DNA of 9,850 bases, taken from positions 1 through 9,850 of the forward strand of contig JACCXE010000364.1 of NCBI GenBank assembly GCA_013697265.1, written 5' to 3'. Numbering within the stretch: the first letter of the stretch is position 1; the number at the start of each line of letters is the position of its first letter. Origin of the DNA: Actinomycetota bacterium. GTDB lineage: Bacteria > Actinomycetota > Acidimicrobiia > Acidimicrobiales > JACCXE01. The translations under genes and the position numbers were made by a program. The notes under the pieces were generated by a model. The model was not told the DNA's origin. It did not search any database and saw nothing but the letters and a program-made list of their open reading frames with translations. Shown here in pieces: positions 1 to 7,368 of the stretch.

Positions 1-1
1 G

Positions 2-97
2 CGCGGCGTCAGCGACGCGGAGCGGTTGACGATCGTGATCGCTCCGCAGAGCTACATCAACGACGTGGAACTCGCGGCTGCCACAAAGCACGAATGA
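2..97 (+). CDS. C-terminal end of an unidentified upstream protein (partial)
   Basis: An open frame enters from the left edge and stops with TGA at 95-97, giving 31 residues that end in ...ATKHE. The stop overlaps the ATG of the next gene in an ATGA arrangement (94-97), typical of translationally coupled genes in one operon, and this is the main reason to believe the frame. The fragment has a short hydrophobic stretch (LTIVIA) and no motif I recognise, so no function is assigned. It is probably co-transcribed with the sirtuin gene. Confidence 0.55.
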   Translation, partial: RGVSDAERLTIVIAPQSYINDVELAAATKHE

Positions 98-855
98 CCG
101 ACATCAAACGCGTGCGCGAGTGGCTGCGCATAACCGACAACGCGGTTGTGCTTAGCGGCGCCGGGATCTCGACCGATTCGGGCATTGCCGACTTTCGCGG
201 CCCCAATGGCATCTGGACAAAGGACCCCGCAGCCGAGAAGGCCGCGCACATCGACCATTACATGTCGGACCCCAAGGTGCGCGAGCGGGCGTGGCAGAAC
301 CGCCTCAACGCACCCTTCTTCGCCGCGCAGCCCAACGACGCGCACCGCGCCGTCGCCGAACTGCAACTTCTCGGGTCGGTGTCGTGGGTGGTCACGCAGA
401 ACATCGACGGCTTGCATCAAGCCGGAGGGTCACCGCCCGAGACCGTCCTCGAGCTCCACGGCACCGTCTGGCGCACGCGGTGCATGAACTGCGACGACCA
501 GCGTCCGATGGACGAGACCCTCGATCGCGTCCGCGCCGACGAAGCCGACCCACCGTGCCTCGTGTGCGGCGGCATCTTGAAGTCGGCCACGATCAGTTTC
601 GGCCAGTCGCTCGACCCCGACGTGCTCGACCGCGCGGCCCAGGTGTGCGGCAACACGCCGCTGCTCATCGTGATCGGCTCGACACTGGGCGTGTATCCGG
701 CGGCCGGGCTTGTGCCCCTCGCGGTGCGGGGCGGCGCGACGCTCGTGATCGTCAACGACATGGCCACCGACTACGACGAGCTGGCAGACGTTCTCGTGCG
801 CGAGCCGATCGGCGACGTCGTACCTGCCTTCATGCCGAACTACCAGTCGCCGTAG
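94..855 (+). CDS. cobB: Sir2-family NAD-dependent protein deacylase (sirtuin)
   Basis: Sirtuins remove acyl groups from protein lysines using NAD+, giving nicotinamide and O-acyl-ADP-ribose; bacterial members often regulate acyl-CoA-forming enzymes. The 253-residue protein is a normal size for a bacterial sirtuin. Visible motifs in order: the NAD-binding GAGIS at 22-26 and DFRG at 33-36, the catalytic-core TQNIDGLH at 101-108, the general-base His122 in ELHG, a four-cysteine zinc site (C130, C133, C155, C158), FGQSL at 169-173, and the second NAD loop GSTLGVYPA from about 195. The last two vary from the commoner FGE and GTSL forms. I do not see the Tyr/Arg pair that marks SIRT5-like desuccinylases, so deacetylase is the default, but acyl preference is not settled. 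The start is fixed by the ATGA overlap with the preceding frame. The 3' end overlaps the converging nitroreductase gene by 16 bp. The family call is firm; the symbol is by family only. Confidence 0.93.
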   Translation: MTDIKRVREWLRITDNAVVLSGAGISTDSGIADFRGPNGIWTKDPAAEKAAHIDHYMSDPKVRERAWQNRLNAPFFAAQPNDAHRAVAELQLLGSVSWVVTQNIDGLHQAGGSPPETVLELHGTVWRTRCMNCDDQRPMDETLDRVRADEADPPCLVCGGILKSATISFGQSLDPDVLDRAAQVCGNTPLLIVIGSTLGVYPAAGLVPLAVRGGATLVIVNDMATDYDELADVLVREPIGDVVPAFMPNYQSP

Positions 856-1439
856 TGCACCACTTCGTCGCGGGGTTTGTGGCCGCGGCGAAGCGACGGC
901 GACGGTACGTCGCGGTTTGCGGGATGACCGATCGCGATCGCGCCGATCGGCATGAACTGGTTCGGAATACCGAACTCGGCTCGCACCGCGTCTACGCGCT
1001 GCCCGAAGATGCCGAAGAAGAGCGCGCCGAGGCCCTCGTTCACGACGGCGAGCTGCAGCTGCATCGCCGCGAACCCGGTGTCGATGTGCCAGTAGGGGAC
1101 AGGCCACCGGGTCGGGTCCCGGTCGGTCCACCCCTTGTCGGGCTCGGCGTAACGGTTTAGATACGCCGACTCGTTTGAGCACGGCACCACGATCACCGCC
1201 GCATCGAACAGGCCGGGCCAGCCAAATGTGGCCCGTCTGTCCGCCGAGAACGTGGAGCGCCAGAAGCGCTCGGTTTCCTCCGGCCCGACCAGAACCAGGA
1301 ACCCCCATCCCTGCGTGAACCCGGCGGACGGGGCGCGCCGCGCCGCGTCCAGGATGCGGTCGAGCGCAGCGCGGTCGACGGGATCGGTAGTGAAGTTACG
1401 CACCATCTTGCGCCGGGCGATCACGTCGTCGAAGTCCAC
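840..1439 (-). CDS. Nitroreductase-family FMN-dependent oxidoreductase
   Basis: This is a 199-residue flavoprotein of the nitroreductase fold, which uses FMN and NAD(P)H to reduce nitroaromatics, quinones, flavins or other small molecules; the physiological substrate cannot be read from the sequence. The N-terminal segment RRKMVRNF (9-16) followed by APSAGFTQGW (36-45) matches the usual FMN phosphate and ring-binding region. The helix starting at DTGFAAMQL (120-128) and running to GLGALFFGIF matches the family dimer-interface and FMN region. GAIAIGHPA (166-174) and the basic RRGHKP (184-189) fit the usual C-terminal FMN contacts. The start is GTG at 1437-1439, with a -10-like TAGGTT six bases upstream and no good Shine-Dalgarno sequence. 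It is transcribed divergently from the MoeZ-like gene, and its stop lies inside the 3' end of the sirtuin gene. Confidence 0.88.
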   Translation of the reverse strand: MDFDDVIARRKMVRNFTTDPVDRAALDRILDAARRAPSAGFTQGWGFLVLVGPEETERFWRSTFSADRRATFGWPGLFDAAVIVVPCSNESAYLNRYAEPDKGWTDRDPTRWPVPYWHIDTGFAAMQLQLAVVNEGLGALFFGIFGQRVDAVRAEFGIPNQFMPIGAIAIGHPANRDVPSPSLRRGHKPRDEVVHYGDW

Positions 1440-1445
1440 GCCAGC

Positions 1446-1451
1446 AACCTA
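1446..1451 (-). promoter_or_regulatory. Putative -10 element, leaderless promoter of the nitroreductase gene
   Basis: On the minus strand TAGGTT fits the actinobacterial TANNNT -10 consensus and ends six bases before the GTG start. That would put the first transcribed base at or next to the start codon. No convincing -35 hexamer is seen at 17-18 bases upstream. The assignment is by pattern and spacing only. Confidence 0.4.
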
Positions 1452-1454
1452 CGC

Positions 1455-1480
1455 GTGACAGACGTCACATCTCACGTGAC
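1455..1480. repeat. Clustered GTGAC/GTCAC inverted repeats, candidate operator
   Basis: GTGAC (1455-1459), GTCAC (1464-1468) and GTGAC (1476-1480) alternate in orientation, so the middle copy forms a palindrome with each neighbour: a 5-4-5 arrangement on the left and a 5-7-5 arrangement on the right. The right-hand copy also lies in the perfect 8 bp palindrome TCACGTGA (1472-1479). The cluster lies just upstream of the putative -10 of the nitroreductase gene, where a dimeric repressor or activator would bind. No regulator gene is adjacent, so the binding protein is unknown. Confidence 0.4.
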
Positions 1481-1544
1481 GCCGCAACGCCAAGTGCTCG
1501 GTGCGCATCGTGCAAACGACGTAGGGGAATGTCGACCTAGCCGG

Positions 1545-1557
1545 TAGGGTTTAACCC
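1545..1557 (+). promoter_or_regulatory. Putative leaderless promoter of the MoeZ-like gene, with palindrome
   Basis: TAGGGT at 1545-1550 fits the TANNNT -10 consensus and ends 11 bases before the ATG at 1562. The mRNA would therefore start within a few bases of the start codon. No Shine-Dalgarno sequence is present in the bases before the ATG. The -10 overlaps the inverted repeat GGGTT-T-AACCC (1547-1557), which could be an operator or chance. GTAGGG occurs twice, at 1521 and 1544, 23 bp apart. No clear -35 is seen. Confidence 0.42.
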
Positions 1558-1561
1558 CACT

Positions 1562-2734
<1,173 letters not shown>

Positions 2735-2765
2735 TCAATCGCCCTAATGGGGGTACGGTGATTGA
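2735..2765 (+). terminator. Imperfect stem-loop after the MoeZ-like gene (possible weak terminator)
   Basis: Immediately after the TAA stop, TCAATC (2735-2740) pairs with GATTGA (2760-2765), and inside it CCC-TAAT-GGG (2742-2751) can form a short inner stem. There is an unpaired bulge on the right side and no T-tract. It could be a weak terminator, or simply overlap with the promoter region of korA. Support is structural only. Confidence 0.25.
2754..2759 (+). promoter_or_regulatory. Possible -10 element for korAB
   Basis: TACGGT fits the TANNNT -10 consensus and would give a leader of about 50 bases before the korA start at 2817. No convincing -35 is visible. The rest of the leader holds a run of six Gs at 2801-2806, ten bases before the ATG, which could act as a poor Shine-Dalgarno sequence through G-U pairing. 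Read-through from the upstream gene is equally possible. Confidence 0.3.
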
Positions 2766-2816
2766 ACACGCGATGACGCGTGGCAGAACCGCAACGGTGC
2801 GGGGGGTAACAGACAT

Positions 2817-4703
2817 ATGACCGATACTGCGTCCAAAGATGTGACGGAGCTCGATCACGTAGTGATCCGCTTCGCGGGGGACTCCGGTGATGGCATGCAG
2901 CTCACCGGCGACAGGTTCACGAGCGCCTCGGCGCTATTCGGGAACGACCTGTCGACCCTTCCCGATTTTCCAGCAGAGATTCGAGCGCCCGCCGGCACAC
3001 TGGCGGGCGTTTCTGCTTTCCAGGTCAACATCTCCGACCACGACATCCTCACGCCAGGCGACTTCCCGACCGTGCTCGTCGCCATGAATCCGGCCGCGCT
3101 CCGGGCGAATCTGGTCGACGTTCCGCGTGGCGGCACGGTCATCGTGAACAGCGACTCGTTCGAAGAACGCAACCTCAACAAGGCGGGCTACGCAACGAAC
3201 CCGCTTGTCGACGGCACCCTCGACGGCTTCGACGTGTATGAGGTCCCGATGACGAGCCTCACCGTGGAAGCGACCAAGGAACTCGGCGTGAAACCACGCG
3301 ACGCCGAGCGGTCCAAGAACTGCTTCGCCCTCGGCATCGTCAGCTGGATGTACACGCGGCCGTTGGAAGCAACGACGGCGTGGATCGAGACGAAGTTCGC
3401 CAAGTCGCCGCTCGTTATGCAGTCGAACCTCGCGGCGTTCCGCGCTGGCTACAACTTCGGCGAAACCGCCGAACTCTTCGCGAGCTCGTACGAGATCAAG
3501 CCGACCATGTTCGATCCGGGCGACTACACCAACGTCAGCGGCAACACCGCGTTGGCCTGGGGCCTCATTGCCGCGTCACAACTAGCCAGGCTGCCGTTGT
3601 TCCTCGGCAGCTACCCGATCACGCCGGCATCCGACATCCTCCACGAGTTGTCGAAGCACAAAAACTTTGGCGTGCGCACCATGCAGGCAGAAGACGAGAT
3701 CGCCGGCATCAGCGCGGCGATAGGCGCCGCGTTTGGTGGCCACCTGGCGATCACCACCACGAGCGGCCCCGGAGTCGACCTCAAAGCCGAGGCCATGGGT
3801 CTGGCCGTGAGCCTTGAACTGCCGCTGATCATCGTGGACATTCAGCGCGGCGGCCCGTCCACTGGCTTGCCTACCAAGACCGAGCAGAGCGACCTCATGC
3901 TTGCTATGTACGGCCGCCACGGCGAGTCGCCCATGCCGATCGTCGCAGCCAAAACACCGTCGCACTGCTTCGATGCCGCGATCGAGGCGGCGCGGCTCGC
4001 GTTGAAGTACCGCACGCCGGTGCTGCTGCTGTCCGACGGCTACATCGCCAATGGTTCGGAACCGTGGCGCCTGCCCGACGTAGCCGACCTACCCGACATC
4101 GCCGTCGACTTCGCCACCGAGCCGAACCACACCTCAGACAAGGGCGAGGCCGAGTTTTGGCCCTACCTGCGCGACACCGAAACCCTCGCTCGCCCGTGGG
4201 CCGTTCCGGGCACGCCGGGCCTTGAGCACCGCATCGGCGGTCTCGAAAAGGAAGACGGCACCGGCAACGTCAACTACGACGGCGTCAACCACGAGCGCAT
4301 GACGCGACTGCGCGCCGCGAAGGTGGCGGGCATCGTCAAGGACATCCCCGGCGTCGAAGTCGACGACGACGGCGCTCGCGATTTGCTGGTGGTCGGGTGG
4401 GGCTCGACCTATGGGTCGATCGGCGCCGCTGTGCGCCGAGTCCGGGCCCGGGGCATGAAGGCCAGCCACGCCCACGTCATGCATCTGTTCCCGTTTCCAT
4501 CGGATCTCGGCGAAGTGCTGCGCCGCTATAAACGCGTGCTGGTACCCGAGATGAACATGGGCCAACTCAGCCGGCTGTTGCGCGCGGAATTCCTCGTCGA
4601 CGCCCAGTCGCTCACCAAGATTCAAGGCGCGCCGTTCAAAGCATCGGAGATCGAGGCCGCGATGTTGGCGCTACTCGACAATCCGTCCCCGGAGGTGTCC
4701 TGA
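2817..4703 (+). CDS. korA: 2-oxoglutarate:ferredoxin oxidoreductase, fused gamma-alpha subunit
   Basis: With KorB this cytoplasmic enzyme converts 2-oxoglutarate, CoA and oxidised ferredoxin to succinyl-CoA, CO2 and reduced ferredoxin, potentially in either direction. The 628 residues show the fused layout usual in bacteria. A gamma domain covers about 1-200, with FAGDSGDGMQLTGDRF near 19-34. An alpha (pyrimidine-binding) domain starts near 240, with GSYPITPASDIL from 264, MQAEDEIAGISAAIGAAFGG at 289-308, TTSGPG at 314-319 and QRGGPSTGLPTKTEQSD at 343-359. A C-terminal domain near 524-625 contains GSTYGS and HLFPFP. YPITP is the hallmark of this superfamily. Start: the ATG at 2817 gives an N-terminus of normal length. 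The stop overlaps the korB ATG by one base (TGATG), so the two are one operon. The 2-oxoglutarate assignment rests on overall similarity to actinobacterial KorA; another 2-oxoacid cannot be excluded. Confidence 0.93.
   Translation: MTDTASKDVTELDHVVIRFAGDSGDGMQLTGDRFTSASALFGNDLSTLPDFPAEIRAPAGTLAGVSAFQVNISDHDILTPGDFPTVLVAMNPAALRANLVDVPRGGTVIVNSDSFEERNLNKAGYATNPLVDGTLDGFDVYEVPMTSLTVEATKELGVKPRDAERSKNCFALGIVSWMYTRPLEATTAWIETKFAKSPLVMQSNLAAFRAGYNFGETAELFASSYEIKPTMFDPGDYTNVSGNTALAWGLIAASQLARLPLFLGSYPITPASDILHELSKHKNFGVRTMQAEDEIAGISAAIGAAFGGHLAITTTSGPGVDLKAEAMGLAVSLELPLIIVDIQRGGPSTGLPTKTEQSDLMLAMYGRHGESPMPIVAAKTPSHCFDAAIEAARLALKYRTPVLLLSDGYIANGSEPWRLPDVADLPDIAVDFATEPNHTSDKGEAEFWPYLRDTETLARPWAVPGTPGLEHRIGGLEKEDGTGNVNYDGVNHERMTRLRAAKVAGIVKDIPGVEVDDDGARDLLVVGWGSTYGSIGAAVRRVRARGMKASHAHVMHLFPFPSDLGEVLRRYKRVLVPEMNMGQLSRLLRAEFLVDAQSLTKIQGAPFKASEIEAAMLALLDNPSPEVS
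4691..4695 (+). promoter_or_regulatory. Shine-Dalgarno sequence of korB
   Basis: GGAGG lies inside the last codons of korA, seven bases before the ATG at 4703. It is the clearest ribosome-binding site in the window and fixes the korB start. Other genes here lack such a site, which contrasts with their leaderless-style starts. Confidence 0.75.
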
Positions 4704-5725
4704 TGACGACCGTCGACGTTCCCATCACCAGCCGTAAGGACTGGATGTCGGACCAAGAGGTTCGATGGTGCCCTGGCTGTGGCGACTACTCGATCCTTTC
4801 GGCCGTTCAGTTGATGATGCCCGACCTCGGCGTTCGGCGCGAGAACACCGTGTTCGTGAGCGGTATCGGATGCGCGGCTCGCTTCCCGTATTACATGAAC
4901 ACCTATGGCATGCATGGCATTCACGGGCGGGCGGCTGCGATCGCGACCGGGCTGGCCGTCGCTCGTCCCGACCTCGACGTGTGGGTGATCAGCGGCGACG
5001 GCGACGCGCTGTCCATCGGAGGCAACCACCTCATCCACGCGCTGCGCCGCAACATCAACCTCACGATCCTCATGTTCAACAACCAGATCTACGGGTTGAC
5101 CAAAGGCCAGTACTCGCCGACTTCGGAAGTGGGCAAGGTTACCAAGAGCACGCCGTTCGGCTCGGTCGACACGCCGTTCAACCCGATAAGCCTGGCGCTC
5201 GGCGCGGAAGCCACCTTCGTGGCCCGAACCCACGACATGGATCGCAACCACATGATAGAGACGTTCAAGCGGGCCCATGACCACAAGGGCGCATCCTTCG
5301 TCGAGGTGTACCAGAACTGCAACGTCTTCAACGACGGCGCGTTCGCGGCGGTCACGGCCAAGGAGAATCGTTCCGACAACCTCATCCCGTTGCAACACGG
5401 CGAGCCCATTCGCTTCGGGGCGAACAACGACAAGGGCGTGGCGCCGGACGCGCAGGGTCACTTCCAAGTGGTGAACGTGGCCGATGTCGGCGAGGACGCG
5501 CTGGTGGTGCACGACGAGTCACGCGACAGCGCGGCCCACGCGTTCGCGCTGTCGCGCCTGGCCCGCGGCCCGCACGAGCCGACACCGGTCGGCGTGTTCC
5601 GCGCCGTCGAGCGCGATCATTACGGAGCGCTGGTGGGCGACCAGATCCTCGACGCGCAGGCCAAGCGGGGCAGCGGCGACCTAGCCGCGCTGCTGCGCTC
5701 GGGCGCGAGCTGGACGGTCGAGTAG
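4703..5725 (+). CDS. korB: 2-oxoglutarate:ferredoxin oxidoreductase, beta subunit
   Basis: This 340-residue subunit binds the thiamine diphosphate pyrophosphate and the Fe-S cluster of the KorAB enzyme. Seen directly: CPGCGDYSIL from residue 23, GIGCAARFP (54-62), the TPP/Mg2+ motif GDGDALSIGGNH (98-109) and NNQIYGLTKGQ (126-136). Four cysteines (C23, C26, C57, C206) have intervals of 3, 31 and 149. This is nearly the same as the four cluster ligands of the archaeal two-subunit 2-oxoacid:ferredoxin oxidoreductase of Sulfolobus (3, 31 and 151 as I recall them), so a [4Fe-4S] cluster is expected. No ferredoxin-like delta subunit or ferredoxin gene follows, so electrons must go to a ferredoxin encoded elsewhere. 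The gene is coupled to korA by a TGATG overlap and GGAGG. Residues from about 240 form a C-terminal segment without motifs I can name. Confidence 0.94.
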   Translation: MTTVDVPITSRKDWMSDQEVRWCPGCGDYSILSAVQLMMPDLGVRRENTVFVSGIGCAARFPYYMNTYGMHGIHGRAAAIATGLAVARPDLDVWVISGDGDALSIGGNHLIHALRRNINLTILMFNNQIYGLTKGQYSPTSEVGKVTKSTPFGSVDTPFNPISLALGAEATFVARTHDMDRNHMIETFKRAHDHKGASFVEVYQNCNVFNDGAFAAVTAKENRSDNLIPLQHGEPIRFGANNDKGVAPDAQGHFQVVNVADVGEDALVVHDESRDSAAHAFALSRLARGPHEPTPVGVFRAVERDHYGALVGDQILDAQAKRGSGDLAALLRSGASWTVE

Positions 5726-5766
5726 CTCCGGCGTCACCGTATTAGGGCGGCACCGACACGCCCGCG

Positions 5767-5772
5767 TACTCT
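5767..5772 (+). promoter_or_regulatory. Putative -10 element, leaderless promoter of the mutase gene
   Basis: TACTCT fits the TANNNT -10 consensus and ends six bases before the ATG at 5779, the same spacing as in the minus-strand nitroreductase promoter. TTAGGG (5742-5747) is a weak -35 candidate at a 19-base spacing. The 53 bp gap after korB also holds GGCGT/ACGCC arms (5730-5734 and 5758-5762), too weak to call a terminator. TTGGGGC before the ATG is not a good Shine-Dalgarno sequence. Confidence 0.42.
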
Positions 5773-5778
5773 TGGGGC

Positions 5779-7368
5779 ATGGCCGACAAAGGTGAAGACC
5801 GGCGCCGCACCGACTCCGGAATCGAAATCAAGGCCTTCTACGGACCGGATGATCTGGCCGGCTGGGACGCGGAAGCACGCGTCGGCACGCCCGGCCACGC
5901 GCCTTACACCCGCGGCCTCCGTGAGTCGCTGTACCGGGTGCGGCCATGGACCATGCGGCAATACGCGGGCTTCGGCACCGCCGAGGCGACCAACGAACGT
6001 TGGAAGTTGCTGCTCGCTGCGGGCTCGACCGGCTTGTCCTGTGCCTTCGACCTACCCACGCAGATGGGTTACGACTCCGACCATCCCCGGGCCGACGGCG
6101 AGATCGGCAAGGTCGGCGTAGCCATCGACTCGATCGACGACATGCGGCTGCTGTTGGCCGGCCTGCCCCTCGACGAGGTGTCGACGTCGATGACGATCAA
6201 CGCGACCGCCTCAATCCTGCTCTTGCTCTACCAGTTGGTGGCCGAGGAGCAGGGTGTCACCGGCGCGCAACTCAACGGCACGATCCAGAACGACATCCTC
6301 AAGGAGTACGTCGCCCGCGGCACCTATGTGTTTCCGCCCCGCCCGTCGATGCGCGTCATTACCGACATTTTCAGCTACTGCGCCGAGTTCATTCCGAACT
6401 GGAACACGATTTCGATTTCCGGATATCACATCCGAGAAGCGGGTTCGTCGGCCGTGCAAGAGATCGCGTTCACCATCGCTAACGGCATCGCCTACGTGCA
6501 GGCCGCGGTCGACGCGGGCATGAACGTCGACGACTTCGCGCCGCGCTTGTCCTTCTTCTGGAACGCGCACAACAACTTCTTCGAGGAAGTGGCCAAGTAC
6601 CGCGCCGCCCGCCGCATGTGGTCGCGCATCATGACCGACCGCTTCGGCGCGAAAGACGAAAAGAGCAAGCTGCTGCGCTTTCACACGCAGACCGGTGGGT
6701 CAACGCTCACCGCGCAACAACCCGAGAACAACATCATGCGCGTCACGCTCCAGGCCCTCGCCGCGGTGATGGGCGGCACTCAGTCGCTGCACACCAATGG
6801 CTTCGACGAAGCGCTCGGCCTGCCAACGGCGTCGGCGGCCACCCTGGCGCTGCGGACACAACAGGTCATCGCTTACGAATCGGGTGTTGTCGACGCCACC
6901 GACCCCCTCGGTGGCAGCTGGTTCGTCGAAAGCCTCACCGATCAGGTGGAAGCGGCGGCAACGGCTTACATCGACAAGATCGACGGCATGGGTGGCGCGG
7001 TGGCCGCGATCGAGGCCGGCTTCATGCAAGACGAGATCGAGCAGGCCGCGTACGCCTATACGAAGGCGATCGACGCGGGCGACAAGGTCATCGTGGGCGT
7101 CAACAAGTTTCAGACCGAGCAACTCGAACCGCCCGAGGTGTTCCCGATCGATCCCGCACTGCAGCAGTCGCAGATCGAGCGGGTCAAGAACACGCGGGCC
7201 ACGCGCAACCAGGCCGAGGTCGACGCGGCGCTGGCCGACCTCGAAGCCGCGGCGCGGGGCACGCAGAACGTCCTCGCTCCGATGAAGAACGCGCTGAAGG
7301 CCCGAGCCACGCTGGGCGAGGTCAGCGATACGCTGCGCGCCGTGTTCGGAGTGCACCAACCCCGGTGA
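5779..7368 (+). CDS. Methylmalonyl-CoA mutase-family large subunit (catalytic TIM-barrel only)
   Basis: Enzymes of this family use adenosylcobalamin to rearrange the carbon skeleton of acyl-CoAs. The 529 residues cover only the substrate-binding barrel: RPWTMRQYAGFGTAEATN (55-72), AFDLPTQMGYDSDHP (89-103), QLNGTIQNDILKEY (164-177), SISGYH (212-217), APRLSFFWNAHNNFF (254-268) and GGTQSLHTNGFDEALGLPT (332-350). There is no C-terminal B12-binding domain with DxHxxG, and none downstream, so a separate small subunit encoded elsewhere is needed, as in archaeal-type mutases and isobutyryl-CoA mutase. With a constant offset of 27, Tyr62 and Arg180 match Tyr89 and Arg207 of Propionibacterium methylmalonyl-CoA mutase, and Tyr216/His217 match Tyr243/His244. 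Isobutyryl-CoA mutase has Phe/Gln at the first two positions and 2-hydroxyisobutyryl-CoA mutase Ile/Gln, so methylmalonyl-CoA to succinyl-CoA is the best guess. The stop overlaps the next gene's GTG by four bases. Confidence 0.92.
   Translation: MADKGEDRRRTDSGIEIKAFYGPDDLAGWDAEARVGTPGHAPYTRGLRESLYRVRPWTMRQYAGFGTAEATNERWKLLLAAGSTGLSCAFDLPTQMGYDSDHPRADGEIGKVGVAIDSIDDMRLLLAGLPLDEVSTSMTINATASILLLLYQLVAEEQGVTGAQLNGTIQNDILKEYVARGTYVFPPRPSMRVITDIFSYCAEFIPNWNTISISGYHIREAGSSAVQEIAFTIANGIAYVQAAVDAGMNVDDFAPRLSFFWNAHNNFFEEVAKYRAARRMWSRIMTDRFGAKDEKSKLLRFHTQTGGSTLTAQQPENNIMRVTLQALAAVMGGTQSLHTNGFDEALGLPTASAATLALRTQQVIAYESGVVDATDPLGGSWFVESLTDQVEAAATAYIDKIDGMGGAVAAIEAGFMQDEIEQAAYAYTKAIDAGDKVIVGVNKFQTEQLEPPEVFPIDPALQQSQIERVKNTRATRNQAEVDAALADLEAAARGTQNVLAPMKNALKARATLGEVSDTLRAVFGVHQPR

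Noticed and set aside
291..1160. A 289-codon plus-strand open frame across the sirtuin and nitroreductase genes
   Set aside because: It is Arg-rich and without motifs, and crosses two well-supported genes in the wrong frame or strand.
2735..2816. A riboswitch or small ORF in the korA leader
   Set aside because: The 82 bp gap shows only a weak stem-loop and a possible -10. It is too short for the known TPP riboswitch layout, and I see no start codon with an adequate frame.
4622..5512. A 296-codon minus-strand open frame opposite korB
   Set aside because: The korB frame carries every catalytic motif. The reverse frame is low in motif content and rich in Arg, Val and His, as expected of an antisense shadow.
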